Positions 41,644 to 51,079 of a stretch of 64,000 nucleotides of DNA are shown here, in pieces. Under the pieces are notes generated by a model, which was given only the letters and a program-made list of their open reading frames with translations, was not told the DNA's origin and searched no databases. This DNA is from Microbacterium sp. LWO12-1.2 (GTDB lineage Bacteria > Actinomycetota > Actinomycetes > Actinomycetales > Microbacteriaceae), in assembly GCF_040675875.1 (NCBI RefSeq), contig NZ_JBEGII010000001.1, positions 2,542,001 through 2,606,000 on the forward strand, given 5' to 3'. Position numbers and translations under genes: made by a program. Numbering within the stretch: position 1 is the first letter of the stretch; every line of letters begins with the position of its first letter.

Positions 41644-43293
41644 CTAGTCGGCGCTCCCGATGAAGGACAGTGAAGGAAGGTTGACGTACACCGAAGAGGT
41701 GATGACCCCGCCCAGACGGTCACTGACGAAGTTCACCTGGTATGGATTGACGATGGAGATCGTCGCGGCACGCTCCTCGAAGAGATCCTGGATGTCGAGA
41801 GTGAGCTCGGTGCGGCGATCCTCGTCAAGCTCGGCGACAGCCTCGCCGAAGAGCCCCTCGAGTTGCTCGTCCACGTAGCCGTCCCAGTTGTAGAGGCCGT
41901 CGGGCAGGTAGTAATAGCGGATCGAGGCGAGCGGCTCCTGCACGACGTCGCCGCTGCTGCTCAGGAGCAGATCGCTGTCGCCGCGCACGGCCGGGTCGTA
42001 CATCGCCTGGGCGTACTCAAGCGGCTGGAGCGCCCTGATCGAGACGCTAAGGCCCGCAGCCTCCGCCTGGGCCTGAACGAGCTGGCCGAGCTGAGAAGCC
42101 GTCTCGTCTCCGCTCGCCACGATCAGCTCGATCTTCTGCCCCTCGGCTCCGGCCTCCTGCACCAGCCGCTTCGCCTTCTCCGGGTCGTAGCCGCGTTCGT
42201 CCGCGATCACGGACGTCCGCTTCTGCGTGCTCTCACGCACGGAGGCCGGCCACGAGTTGGGACTGATCGCGGTGCTCCACGGCCGGGCGGCACCGTGGAA
42301 GACCGTCTTCGCGATCGCGTCCCTGTCGATCATCTGCTGGAACGCCTGCCGCAGCGTGGCGTCGGTCGCGAGGATGCTGTCGGGGCTCGCGACACGGAGA
42401 GACCAGATCGTCGTGGTGTCGCCGTAGTACAGAGACCCGGTGTCGACGGCCTCCAAGGCAGGGATCGACGACGCGGGAATCTCCCATCCGCCATCGACTT
42501 CGCCGGTCGCCATCGCCTGAGTGAGCGCACTCGTATCGGTGATGAAGGTGAGGCGGACGTCGTCCACCTTTGCCGCTCGTTCTTCGTTCCAGTAGTTCTC
42601 ATTCTTGACGAGCTGGATGTCGGTGCCGACGTTCCACTGGGAGATCTCGAACGGGCCGGAACACATCAAGCCGCCGTCGGGGGTGCCGAGCGCCTCCCCG
42701 GCCTTCTCGCTGAACGCCTTCTCCATGACGACACCCCCGACGCCGACCATCGTTGGCAGGAAGGTGGCATCGGGGGCACTGAAGTCGATCGCGACCTCCG
42801 TGTCGGAGATGGCCGAGATCGACGCCACGTTGGCGAACGTCGGCGCGAGGTAGGACGGCGGCGACGCCGCCCGGTTGAGGCTGTAAGCGATGTCCTCGGT
42901 CGTCAGCGGCGTCCCATCCCAGAACGTCGCGTCCGCACGGAGGGTGAACACCGCCCTCAGCGGGGACTCCTGGGTCACGGACGCGAGGCCGGGCACGATC
43001 GCCCCCGACTCGTCCACCGAGAGCAGGGAGTCGCAGACACTGGTGACGACGGCCATCGCCGAGTAGGTCGGGACGTTCGGCGGGTCCAGAGTGGCGGGTT
43101 CTCCGGACCCGAGGTTCCAGGTGATCGAGTCGACAGGCCCGTCCCCTCCCGGAGATCCGAGCACCGTCTTCACAGCGGCGTCCGGCGTCGTGTCCGGCGT
43201 CACCGCCGTACATCCGACCACCGAGCTTGCGGTCGCGATGCTGACGGCGGCGACGAGTGCGGCCCTGCGCAGGGTCCGGCGCGATCGGTTCAT
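41644..43293 (-). CDS. Oligopeptide-type ABC substrate-binding lipoprotein 1 (SBP family 5)
   Basis: 549 residues. A lipoprotein signal peptide precedes the lipobox SVVGC; the family-5 core shows LRADATFWDGTPLTTEDIAYSLNRA and GPFEISQWN. It delivers peptides, amides or other organic ligands to a Dpp/Opp-type permease, probably the one at 45972-49655. ATG 43293 follows GAGAGGA; upstream in-frame ATGs (43317, 43413) are less likely as they would bury the signal peptide. It is similar throughout to the second SBP (54536-56191), with the same ITWNL.GEPATLDP start and LGGxITSxxYxxxPSxxFxG ending. Its promoter shares a 20-base element with that gene. Confidence 0.93.
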   Translation of the reverse strand: MNRSRRTLRRAALVAAVSIATASSVVGCTAVTPDTTPDAAVKTVLGSPGGDGPVDSITWNLGSGEPATLDPPNVPTYSAMAVVTSVCDSLLSVDESGAIVPGLASVTQESPLRAVFTLRADATFWDGTPLTTEDIAYSLNRAASPPSYLAPTFANVASISAISDTEVAIDFSAPDATFLPTMVGVGGVVMEKAFSEKAGEALGTPDGGLMCSGPFEISQWNVGTDIQLVKNENYWNEERAAKVDDVRLTFITDTSALTQAMATGEVDGGWEIPASSIPALEAVDTGSLYYGDTTTIWSLRVASPDSILATDATLRQAFQQMIDRDAIAKTVFHGAARPWSTAISPNSWPASVRESTQKRTSVIADERGYDPEKAKRLVQEAGAEGQKIELIVASGDETASQLGQLVQAQAEAAGLSVSIRALQPLEYAQAMYDPAVRGDSDLLLSSSGDVVQEPLASIRYYYLPDGLYNWDGYVDEQLEGLFGEAVAELDEDRRTELTLDIQDLFEERAATISIVNPYQVNFVSDRLGGVITSSVYVNLPSLSFIGSAD

Positions 43294-43380
43294 ATCGTGC
43301 GTCCTCTCGACGTTCATCGCAGAGCCCTCGGGACGGACTCCGGTTCCGTCATTGAACCGCAGATCGACCTTAATGTGGTG

Positions 43381-43400
43381 ACTTTTATATAACGATCGCT
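43381..43400. promoter_or_regulatory. Promoter element shared with the second binding-protein gene
   Basis: Sequence ACTTTTATATAACGATCGCT matches 16 of 20 positions at 56220-56239, upstream of the homologous binding protein. On the coding strand it contains the -10-like TATAAA. The gap 43294-43501 is AT-rich and holds no further gene. Confidence 0.55.
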
Positions 43401-43443
43401 CCATCACGCGCATCCATGGGAATTTGAATAATCTTCTTGCAAA

Positions 43444-43463
43444 TGTCTATCTATTGATACACA
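43444..43463. promoter_or_regulatory. TetR-like dyad upstream of the third monooxygenase
   Basis: TGTCTATC (43444-43451) and GATACACA (43456-43463) form an inverted repeat with one mismatch around TATT, 38 bases upstream of the monooxygenase GTG at 43502. Confidence 0.45.
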
Positions 43464-43501
43464 CTGTGACTACTCGTACCTATTATGTGACAGGAGATGT
43501 T

Positions 43502-44770
43502 GTGAACACCATCGTCAGCACTGCAGAGACCACCCTCCTCGAGCGCGTGACCGAGATCTTCCCCCTGGTCCGCGATGCCGAGGAGATCATCGAGAACGAG
43601 CGGAGGATGCCTGCAGAGATCACCGACGCCCTCTACGAGTGCGGGATGTACCGCGCGTTCCTCCCGAAAGAGCTGGGTGGGTTGGAAGCGCACCCCGTCG
43701 AATGGCTCGAAGCCGTCGAGGCTCTCTCCCACGTGAACGGCTCCGCCGGTTGGCTCTGCATGCTGCACACGGGGCAGACCTGGGCCGGGAAGGATGCGAT
43801 GCGACGCATCCTCGAGGACGAACGATGGATCATCGCAGGCAACGGAGGCCGCGCCGGCGGGGTTGCGCGCGCCGTGGAAGGAGGCTACTGGGTATCAGGA
43901 CGCTGGCCGTTCTCGAGTGGTTCCCCGGAAGCTACCCATCTCTTCGGCCTGTGCGTGCTCCACGACGACAACGGCGAGGTCGTGCTCTCTCCGAAGGACG
44001 GCACTCCGTGGTTCGTCGTTCCCTACTTCCGCAGGGAGGACGTGACTCTTCACGACACCTGGGACGGTCTGGGTCTGCGCGGAACAGGAAGTGGCGACTT
44101 CTCGGTCGACGAAGAGGTCTTCGTTCCCGCCGACATGGTGGACGAGCGCGGCATCTGGGGGATCACCTACGGCACGCCGCATGAGAAGGGGCCATTCATC
44201 CAGGCCGCACACTCCGCCCATGCGCTCGGACTGGCAACCGCCGCGCTGGAGGAGCTGATCAAGCAGACACACCTCAAAGCCCGTCGCGGCTCCTACCGTC
44301 AGCTTCGCTTCGCGACCGACGAGAACCTGCACATCGCCATCGCCCGGTCGGACGCGCGGATCCGCGCATCGCGGCTGCTGCAGAACGATGTGATCTCCCG
44401 CGCGTTCGAGAGTGCACAGAACAACCGCTTCATCGACTACGAGCTCCGCGTGCTCATGGCGGAGATCAACACGTTCATCGTTCACGAGTGCCGAGACATC
44501 GTGAACACCCTGTTCGTCGAGAGCGGCGTGGGCGGTGTCGGGGCGAAGTCCCGTCTCGCACGGATCTTCCGCGACATGGCGGTGGCAGCGAACCACATCA
44601 TCATCGCCCAGAACCAGCTTCCCTCCGTCGGCGCCTACTGGATGACGCGCGACATGGAAGACGGACCCTTCATCGACAACATCGAGATGTCCGCCATCTA
44701 CCCCCCTCACCCGCAGTTCGCCGATCGCGCGAACATCCGGGTCGACCTCCCCACCCGGAAGCGGTCGTGA
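43502..44770 (+). CDS. Group-D flavin-dependent monooxygenase, third paralogue (oxygenase component)
   Basis: 422 residues, acyl-CoA-dehydrogenase fold. The segment NGSAGWLCMLHTGQTWAG and the C-terminal SRLARIFRDMAVAANHIIIAQ resemble the IacA/PigM-like branch of two-component monooxygenases more than the HsaA-like paralogues at 4255 and 13144. GTG 43502 follows CAGGAGA. Its TGA overlaps the ATG of a flavin reductase (TGATG), so the pair is a complete two-component system. Located beside a peptide/amide importer and amidase, so it may oxygenate the imported amide's aromatic part; inference. Confidence 0.85.
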   Translation: MNTIVSTAETTLLERVTEIFPLVRDAEEIIENERRMPAEITDALYECGMYRAFLPKELGGLEAHPVEWLEAVEALSHVNGSAGWLCMLHTGQTWAGKDAMRRILEDERWIIAGNGGRAGGVARAVEGGYWVSGRWPFSSGSPEATHLFGLCVLHDDNGEVVLSPKDGTPWFVVPYFRREDVTLHDTWDGLGLRGTGSGDFSVDEEVFVPADMVDERGIWGITYGTPHEKGPFIQAAHSAHALGLATAALEELIKQTHLKARRGSYRQLRFATDENLHIAIARSDARIRASRLLQNDVISRAFESAQNNRFIDYELRVLMAEINTFIVHECRDIVNTLFVESGVGGVGAKSRLARIFRDMAVAANHIIIAQNQLPSVGAYWMTRDMEDGPFIDNIEMSAIYPPHPQFADRANIRVDLPTRKRS

Positions 44771-45255
44771 TGAGCGCGCCGACACTGTCTGCCCTGCCCC
44801 TACTCGATGCGCAGGCACTGCGTGGCGCGTTCTCGCGTTTCGCCACGGGCGTCACGATCGTCGGCTTCGAGGACCAGGACGGCATCCACGGACTCACCGT
44901 CAACGCCTTCACCTCTGTGTCACTGGATCCCCCTCTCCTTCTCGTGTCGATCCAGAAGACGTCTCGGTCACACGAGCGGCTCCTGCAGCAGTCGTTCTCT
45001 GTGAGCATCCTCGCGGACACGCACGCGGCGGCTGCGCGGTCCTTCGCCTCGAAGGACCGCGCAGGGGCACCGGACTGGGATCGTTCCGGTCGAGTGCCTC
45101 GAATCGCTGACGCGATCGGATGGTTCGAATGCGAGCACTGGGCGCAGTACGATGCCGGCGATCACACCCTCGTGATCGGGAAGATCACGGCCTTCGGGAC
45201 GACCGAAGGAGAGCCGTTGCTATTCTTCAATGGTGCGCTCACCGGACTCAACTGA
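44770..45255 (+). CDS. Flavin reductase (two-component monooxygenase partner)
   Basis: 161 residues of the Flavin_Reduct/HpaC-like family. RGAFSRFATGVTIVGFEDQDGIHGLTVNAFTSVSLDPPLLLVSIQKTSRSHERL is the FMN-binding core. It supplies reduced flavin from NAD(P)H to the oxygenase encoded by the overlapping upstream gene. It might also serve the two orphan group-D monooxygenases at 4255 and 13144. Confidence 0.92.
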   Translation: MSAPTLSALPLLDAQALRGAFSRFATGVTIVGFEDQDGIHGLTVNAFTSVSLDPPLLLVSIQKTSRSHERLLQQSFSVSILADTHAAAARSFASKDRAGAPDWDRSGRVPRIADAIGWFECEHWAQYDAGDHTLVIGKITAFGTTEGEPLLFFNGALTGLN

Positions 45256-45260
45256 CGACC

Positions 45261-45965
45261 ATGGCTATGCCGGCCTTCTTCGTCATGTCCCGCGGGAAGC
45301 GACACGCTGAGTTGGCGACATCCGATTCTTCGACGACCGTGGAGCGGTCGATCGCCCTGCTCTGGGAGCTCTACGCGAATCCAGAGGGGCTCTCCGCATC
45401 CGACCTCGCGCGCCGGCTCGACACGCAGCGCACGGCTCTCTACCGTCTCTTGCGACCGTTCCTGCGGACGCAGTTCATCCGCAGGGACGATCGCAAGCGC
45501 TACTACCTCGGGTTCGGCATCACTGCGCTTGCTCGAGCGGTCGCCGAGCCCATCGAGAACCTCGTCCGAGATTCGCTCCAGAAGCTCGCTGATGACACGG
45601 ACTGCTCGGCGATGATCATCGCCGACACGGACGGCATCCTGGTCACCGTCGCGAGCGCCGGACCGCAGCGTCCCGGCATGCATGTCGCCGCGCCGCCAGG
45701 ATTCGTGCATGAGAACAACGACGTCGCTCTCAGAGCGATCGACGCAGGCAGGGGGGTGGCGGCGACCGAACCGCTCGCGGATGCCGCAGGATTCAGCAAT
45801 GCGATCGGTGGACTGGCGACGACGATCGCGCTCCCCCTTCACGTGCCGATCATCGGATCGGACGCGTGCATACTACTGGCCTCCGTCACTCCTTTCCGGC
45901 TCGACGACGTGCTCCCCCTTCTCTCACGAGCCGTCGAAGAGGTCGCTCGCTCACAGCGTTCCTGA
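45261..45965 (+). CDS. IclR-family transcriptional regulator
   Basis: 234 residues. N-terminal winged helix (ERSIALLWELYANPEGLSASDLARRLDTQRTALYRLLRPFL) and a shortened IclR effector domain (CSAMIIADTDGILVTVASAG, NAIGGLATTIALPL). ATG 45261 lies five bases after the flavin reductase stop, without a clear ribosome site, and ATG 45285 is an alternative; translation is probably coupled. It converges on the ABC ATPase gene with a six-base gap. Likely regulates the monooxygenase operon in which it sits. Confidence 0.87.
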   Translation: MAMPAFFVMSRGKRHAELATSDSSTTVERSIALLWELYANPEGLSASDLARRLDTQRTALYRLLRPFLRTQFIRRDDRKRYYLGFGITALARAVAEPIENLVRDSLQKLADDTDCSAMIIADTDGILVTVASAGPQRPGMHVAAPPGFVHENNDVALRAIDAGRGVAATEPLADAAGFSNAIGGLATTIALPLHVPIIGSDACILLASVTPFRLDDVLPLLSRAVEEVARSQRS

Positions 45966-45971
45966 TCTCTC

Positions 45972-46772
45972 TCACCGACGTTTGCGCTGCGGCGGTGTCC
46001 AGCCCGGTACCGGCACGGACTCTATGAGCCTGCGGGTATAGGCGGCCTGAGGATCGTCCAGCACCTTGTCGATGGGGCCTTCCTCGACCACGGTTCCGTC
46101 CCGCATCACCAGAACGCGATCGCAGATCTGACGGACGACGGCCAGGTCGTGCGAGACGAACAGATACGCCAGCTGAGTCTCCTCGCGGAGGTCACTGAGC
46201 AATCTGAGCACCTGCGCCTGGACGCTGACGTCGAGCGCCGACACCGCCTCGTCCAGGATCAGCAGGTGCGGCTGCGGCGCCAAGGCCCGCGCGATCGCGA
46301 ATCGCTGCCGCTGACCTCCGGACAGATGCCGGGGATAGGAATCGGCGTGGTGCCCCTCCAGCCCGACACGCTCCAGCAGCGTGCGTGCGAACTCGTTCGT
46401 CGATTGACCAGCCGGTGTGCCATGGATGGCGAAGATCTCCGCGAGACACGCTCCGAGCTTCTGGCGAGGGTCCAAGGATCCGAACGGGTCCTGGAAGACC
46501 ATCTGCACTCGTCGGGCCTGGGCGCGGCGAGCGACCGCTGTCCGGGCGGGTCTCGTCTGCTCGCCCCAGAAGGTGATCCGCCCCTCTGTGGTCCGCTCGA
46601 GTCCCGCGATCATTCGCGCGGTGGTGGACTTCCCCGAACCCGACTCACCGACGATTCCGACGGATTCACCGGGCATCAGGTCGAAACTCACGTCGTCCAC
46701 GGCTCGAAACTCACCCCCGGGGGAGGGGAAGACCTTCGTCACGTGTTCCAGTGAGACAAGAGATGCGGTCAC
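45972..46772 (-). CDS. Oligopeptide ABC transporter ATP-binding protein (DppF-like)
   Basis: 266 residues. Walker A GESGSGKST, Q-loop VFQDPFGSLDPRQ, signature LSGGQRQRF, Walker B LLILDEAVSALD and the H-loop FVSHD are all intact. GTG 46772 overlaps the stop of the upstream ATPase (GTGA). Last gene of the large minus-strand operon. It lacks the C-terminal oligopeptide-specific extension seen in its partner. Confidence 0.93.
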   Translation of the reverse strand: MTASLVSLEHVTKVFPSPGGEFRAVDDVSFDLMPGESVGIVGESGSGKSTTARMIAGLERTTEGRITFWGEQTRPARTAVARRAQARRVQMVFQDPFGSLDPRQKLGACLAEIFAIHGTPAGQSTNEFARTLLERVGLEGHHADSYPRHLSGGQRQRFAIARALAPQPHLLILDEAVSALDVSVQAQVLRLLSDLREETQLAYLFVSHDLAVVRQICDRVLVMRDGTVVEEGPIDKVLDDPQAAYTRRLIESVPVPGWTPPQRKRR

Positions 46773-47779
46773 TGTGCGGTCCTCTCCAGCAGGGTACGAA
46801 TCTCTTGAGTCCGCACGCACGCCGACACGCTGTCTTCACCCACCGGCCGCAAGCGCGGTTCGCTCTCGACGCATTCGGGCTCGACGAAGCGGCATCGATC
46901 CGCGAAGGCGCAGCGATCATGCACGGATGATGCGAGCGTCGGGACTCCCGGGATGCTGGCGGGGAGCTCGCGTCTCGTCAGGGAGGGGCGCGCGGCCAGC
47001 AACGCCGAGGTGTAGGGGTGGGTCGGAGTGCTCGTCACCGAGCGCGCCGGCCCCGCCTCGATGATGCGCCCCGCGTACATCACCACCAGTCGATCGGTCG
47101 TGGCCGCGGCGAGATCGAGATCATGGGTCACGAAGAGGAGCCCGACATCGTGAGCCCGGATCACATCTCCGAAGATAGACATGACCTCCGCCTGAACGGT
47201 GACGTCGAGCGCCGTGGTCGGCTCGTCGGCGAGCAGGAGCTGAGGTTCGGGCATCAGGGCGGCGACGATCATCACGCGCTGCAGCAGACCCCCCGAGAGC
47301 TGCGCGGGGTACTGCTTCATCTGCCGCGCGGGATCGCGGAATCCCACCTCTTCGAGAAGTCGCGCCGCGCGATCCCGCGCCTCGCGGCGGGACAGGCGGC
47401 GATCGGCCACGACCGCCTCCGTAAGGAAGTCGCCGATGGTCCACAGCGGGTTGATGTGCGCTCGAGGGTCCTGGTAGATCATCCCCACCCGACGAGACCG
47501 AAACCTCGCGAGGTGCGAAGGTCGCATCGAGAGGATGTCCTCGCCGTCGAACTCGATGCGGCCCTCACTGCTGAACCCCTTGGGCAGTTGTCCCATCACC
47601 GCTCGCAACGTCATCGACTTGCCCGAGCCGGACTCGCCGACGACGCCGACGGCTTCGCCAGGGCGCACGTCGAGGTCGACTCCGCTGAGGACCGGGACGA
47701 GCTCACGTCCGATCCGATTGCGCACGTGCAGGCCCCGGATCGAGAGCAGTGGCGGCCGAGATGCTTCTGTGTGTGTCAT
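46769..47779 (-). CDS. Oligopeptide ABC transporter ATP-binding protein (DppD-like)
   Basis: 336 residues. Walker A GESGSGKSM, Q-loop YQDPRAHINP, signature LSGGLLQR, Walker B LLLADEPTTALD and H-loop FVTHD. The C-terminal Cys-rich extension (DRCAFADRCRFVEPEC) is the Fe-S-type oligo_HPY region of Dpp/Opp ATPases. ATG 47779 overlaps the permease stop (ATGA). The Walker A Met instead of Thr after Ser (GKSM) is common in DppD proteins. Confidence 0.95.
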   Translation of the reverse strand: MTHTEASRPPLLSIRGLHVRNRIGRELVPVLSGVDLDVRPGEAVGVVGESGSGKSMTLRAVMGQLPKGFSSEGRIEFDGEDILSMRPSHLARFRSRRVGMIYQDPRAHINPLWTIGDFLTEAVVADRRLSRREARDRAARLLEEVGFRDPARQMKQYPAQLSGGLLQRVMIVAALMPEPQLLLADEPTTALDVTVQAEVMSIFGDVIRAHDVGLLFVTHDLDLAAATTDRLVVMYAGRIIEAGPARSVTSTPTHPYTSALLAARPSLTRRELPASIPGVPTLASSVHDRCAFADRCRFVEPECVESEPRLRPVGEDSVSACVRTQEIRTLLERTAQ

Positions 47780-48639
47780 CGACTCGCTCCCAGCATCCTC
47801 TGCAGACGTTCCCCCAAGAGAGTGAAAGAGATCACGGTGAGGACGATCATGACTCCGGCCGCGGTCGTCTGTTGGGGGTTCCCCGCGAGGAGCTCGGTAC
47901 GGCCGGCGATGACCATGGCCCCCCACTCCGCGGTCGGCGGCTGGACTCCAAGTCCGATGAACGACAGCGCACCGAACTCGAGCAGCGCGACACTGAAGCC
48001 GAAAGTGGCCTGAGCGAGCACGATCGGCAGGACACCGCGCAGAATATGCGCATTGATTCGCACGGTGGACACTCCGGAGAGCGCAAGCGCCTCGACGTAG
48101 GGGCGGTGACGCTCCTGCAGCGCGGTTCCCCTGATCACTCGCGCTACGTAGGGCGAGCTCGCGAATGCCATGGCCAGCACAGGCGCCCAGAATCCGGCAC
48201 CGAGAACCGTGACCGCGATGATCGCCACGATCATCCCGGGTATGGCGATGAACACGTTGAGAACCGAGGACGTCGCACTGTCCACGAACCCGCCGTACCA
48301 GGACGACAGCAGAGCGAGGAAGGTGCCGATGACGACGCTGATGCAGACGATGAGCACCGCTGCCGCGTAGCTGATCTGTGCGCCCCAGAGAATCCGGGAG
48401 AGCAGGTCTCGTCCGAGCGAATCCGTGCCGAGGAGGTGCGCCGGACTCGGACCTTGGTTGGCGGCGAGGAGATCAGTGGAATCCGGGGCGTACGGTGCGA
48501 CCAGCGGCCCGATCGCGGCCATCACGATCAGCGCCCCGCAGAGGACGATGAGGAAGATCGTGTACGGATCCAGGGTACGCAGGCGTGTCCGGCTCCATCG
48601 AGGAATGCGCAGAGCTGAGGTGATCCCGGCGAGTGTCAT
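47776..48639 (-). CDS. Oligopeptide ABC transporter permease (DppC-like)
   Basis: 287 residues, six membrane segments. The N-terminal OppC_N segment LIVLCGALIVMAAIGPLVAPY and the GTDSLGRDLLSRILWGAQIS motif are typical. The EAA loop (YVEALALSGVSTVRINAHILRGVLP) is present. ATG 48639 overlaps the stop of the DppB-like gene. Part of a fully overlapping gene string. Confidence 0.95.
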   Translation of the reverse strand: MTLAGITSALRIPRWSRTRLRTLDPYTIFLIVLCGALIVMAAIGPLVAPYAPDSTDLLAANQGPSPAHLLGTDSLGRDLLSRILWGAQISYAAAVLIVCISVVIGTFLALLSSWYGGFVDSATSSVLNVFIAIPGMIVAIIAVTVLGAGFWAPVLAMAFASSPYVARVIRGTALQERHRPYVEALALSGVSTVRINAHILRGVLPIVLAQATFGFSVALLEFGALSFIGLGVQPPTAEWGAMVIAGRTELLAGNPQQTTAAGVMIVLTVISFTLLGERLQRMLGASR

Positions 48640-49655
48640 GCTTTCTCCTTTCGGGATCGGAGCGACGGATCCAGGAGCACATGGATCACATCGACCAGTG
48701 CCATGACGATCACGTACACGGCGACGACGATGACGGAGACCGCCGCGACCACAGGGACATCCTTGGTCCCCACGCTGCGGACGAGCAGGGATCCGATCCC
48801 GTCGAGGGTGAAGGCCGTCTCGACGATCACGCTGCCCGCGACGAGTGCGGCGAGAGTGAGACCTGTCGCTGTGACGATCGGGACCCCGGCATTGCGCAGC
48901 ACATGCTTCCCGATCACCAGATGCCGCGGCAGTCCCCTGCCGACCGCCGTACGGACATGCTCCTTCGACCGCTGATCGTCGATGGACGCCATCGAGATCT
49001 GCGCCATGTAAGCGATCCACGACACCGAGAGCGCGATCGCCGGGAGAGTCAGATGCCAGAGCCGATCCACGCCAGGCGCGCCCGCGCCGAAGCTCGGAAA
49101 CCACCGCAGGTTCACTGCGAAGAGCCCGAGGAGCGCCGTCGCCGCAACATAGCTCGGTATCGAGATCAACAGGGCGATCAGTCCTGCGATCGCAGGTCTG
49201 ATGCGCTCGGTGAGCCCGCCGATCAGACCGAGCGCGATACCGAGCAGCACGATCAGGACGGCGGCGTAGAGGACGAGCTGCAGAGTGACCTCTGCGCGAG
49301 GCGCGAGCACGGAGATGACAGAGTCCCGGTAGGTGTACGAGGTGCCGAGGTCTCCACGCAGCAGACCTCCGATCCACTCGACATAGCGCACGATCAGCGG
49401 CTTGTCCAGGCCCAGCTGCTCTCGCATGGCCGCGCGGGCCTCCTCGGTCGCCTTCCCTCCGAGGATCTGAGCGATCGGGTCTCCCGGCGTGAGGGACAGC
49501 GCCGAGAAGACGAGGAACGACGTCACGAGTATCGTCGCCACGGGGAGCACGATCCAGCGCACGAGCCGTTGGCGCACTCTGGTCGCCGCAGAGGCGCGCC
49601 TTCCGATCGCCCGCACGCTCACGGTCGATGGCCCCAGATCGATCCCCGCCGTCAC
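48636..49655 (-). CDS. Oligopeptide ABC transporter permease (DppB-like)
   Basis: 339 residues, six membrane segments after a ~45-residue N-terminal region. TPGDPIAQILGG, LGLDKPLIVRYVEWIGGLLRGDLGTSYTYRDSV and the EAA-type HVRTAVGRGLPRHLVIGKHVLRNA are typical DppB features. GTG 49655 overlaps the amidase stop (GTGA) and has GGAG eight bases upstream; the open frame further upstream overlaps amidase coding sequence. The partner of the DppC-like permease. Confidence 0.93.
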   Translation of the reverse strand: MTAGIDLGPSTVSVRAIGRRASAATRVRQRLVRWIVLPVATILVTSFLVFSALSLTPGDPIAQILGGKATEEARAAMREQLGLDKPLIVRYVEWIGGLLRGDLGTSYTYRDSVISVLAPRAEVTLQLVLYAAVLIVLLGIALGLIGGLTERIRPAIAGLIALLISIPSYVAATALLGLFAVNLRWFPSFGAGAPGVDRLWHLTLPAIALSVSWIAYMAQISMASIDDQRSKEHVRTAVGRGLPRHLVIGKHVLRNAGVPIVTATGLTLAALVAGSVIVETAFTLDGIGSLLVRSVGTKDVPVVAAVSVIVVAVYVIVMALVDVIHVLLDPSLRSRKEKA

Positions 49656-51079
49656 TGCCGGAACTCCGGGCGCAGGTGAGCCCACGGTTGCAGAGTCTCC
49701 CAGACGGCGGCCATCTGCAGAAGCCGCGCGTCGTGATGCTGAGGCATGTGCAGCTGCATGCCGACGGGCATCCCGTCGGAATCGAACCCCGCCGGCACCG
49801 TGATCGCGGGGATCCCGGCATGAGATGCGGGTTCGGTGTACCGATGAAAGTCGATCGCCGGGTGCGCGACGGGCACCCCGTCTATCTCGGTGTTGCCCCC
49901 TGCTGCGCCCGGATGCGGGAACGCCGCCACCGGGCTCGTGGGAGTGATGAGCAGATCGAACTCCTCGAACACGCGGTTGTAGGTCCGGGTGATCTCGGCT
50001 CGAGTCTCGGAAGCCGTGTGAAGGTATCTCTCCAGCGTGAGACGCTGCGCTGCCTCGCTGACGCTGCGCATGGCGGGATGCGGCAGCGGGGCGTTCGGAT
50101 CGAGGAAGGCGGGCCCCCAGAAATCGATGAAGTACTCCACCGGGTCCGGCAGAGGCAGCTCGATGAGATTGACCTCGGCTCCTGCACCTGCCAGCACGTC
50201 GATGGCCCGACGGACGACGGCGGCCACCTCCGCACTCGGGGCCGCACCGGACGGGCTCTGCGCGTAGGCGATGCGGACACCGGCGAGGTCGGCGGGAAGG
50301 GCGCGCACGACGCTGACGAAGTCTCGGGCGGGCAGCGGCGTCGAGAACGGAGCCGATGGGTGATGCCCTGCCGTGACCTCCAGCAGAAGAGCCTGATCGA
50401 CGACGGTACGGGTGAGCGGACCGTCGGTCACCGCCGAGTCCCAGGGGTGCTCACCCGGGATCCAACGCAGCGAGGCCTTGAGTCCGACCACACCGCAGTA
50501 GGACGCGGGGATGCGCACCGACCCGCCGCCGTCTGAGCCCCAGGCGAGCTGTCCCATGCCGGATGCGCTCGCCACTGCTGCACCGCCGCTGGATCCGCCG
50601 GCGGTGCGCGACAGCCGCCAAGGGTTGTTGGTGACTCCGGTGAGCGCGCTCTCGGTGACTCCGAGCATCCCGAACTCCGGGGTGGTCGTCTTGCCGATGA
50701 GGATAGCCCCAGCGCCTCGAAGACGGCCCACTGCGAGAGAATCCGCATCGGGGACGTGCTCGGCGAACTGCGTGCTGCCGAAGGTCGTTCTGATCCCCGC
50801 TGTGGCCGAGAGGTCCTTGACGGTGAGCGGCACGCCGAACAGCGGAGGCAGGTCTGCGGGATCTGCTCGCATCACCTCGTCGTCCGCACGCGCCGCGTGC
50901 TCCATGGCCTGCTCTGCGAGAACAGTGACGAAGGCGTTCGTCGCCTCCTCGTGCGCATCGATCTGACGAAGCGCCGCAGCCACCGCTTCGGATGGCTTGA
51001 CGCTGCGAGAGCGGATGAGGGACGCCACGTCTGCACCGGACATCCAGGCCAGCTCGTCGGAGGGCGGGGTCGTCAGCAT
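49652..51079 (-). CDS. Amidase (amidase-signature family)
   Basis: 475 residues. The Ser-cisSer-Lys triad is visible: Lys in VPLTVKDLSA, cis-Ser in GGSSGGAAVA and the nucleophile in the following GSDGGGSVRIPAS. No signal peptide, so it acts on imported amides. ATG 51079 overlaps the hotdog gene stop (TGATG). Direct coupling to DppB suggests the importer takes up an amide that this enzyme hydrolyses. Substrates range from aryl amides to 6-aminohexanoate oligomers in this family. Confidence 0.93.
   Translation of the reverse strand: MLTTPPSDELAWMSGADVASLIRSRSVKPSEAVAAALRQIDAHEEATNAFVTVLAEQAMEHAARADDEVMRADPADLPPLFGVPLTVKDLSATAGIRTTFGSTQFAEHVPDADSLAVGRLRGAGAILIGKTTTPEFGMLGVTESALTGVTNNPWRLSRTAGGSSGGAAVASASGMGQLAWGSDGGGSVRIPASYCGVVGLKASLRWIPGEHPWDSAVTDGPLTRTVVDQALLLEVTAGHHPSAPFSTPLPARDFVSVVRALPADLAGVRIAYAQSPSGAAPSAEVAAVVRRAIDVLAGAGAEVNLIELPLPDPVEYFIDFWGPAFLDPNAPLPHPAMRSVSEAAQRLTLERYLHTASETRAEITRTYNRVFEEFDLLITPTSPVAAFPHPGAAGGNTEIDGVPVAHPAIDFHRYTEPASHAGIPAITVPAGFDSDGMPVGMQLHMPQHHDARLLQMAAVWETLQPWAHLRPEFRQ

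Noticed and set aside
43502-44770. Assignment of the amidase-monooxygenase-reductase-MarR genes to an indole-acetate (iac) pathway
   Set aside because: Some families match (IacA-, IacG- and IacH-like), but the Rieske dioxygenase genes are absent and the gene order differs.
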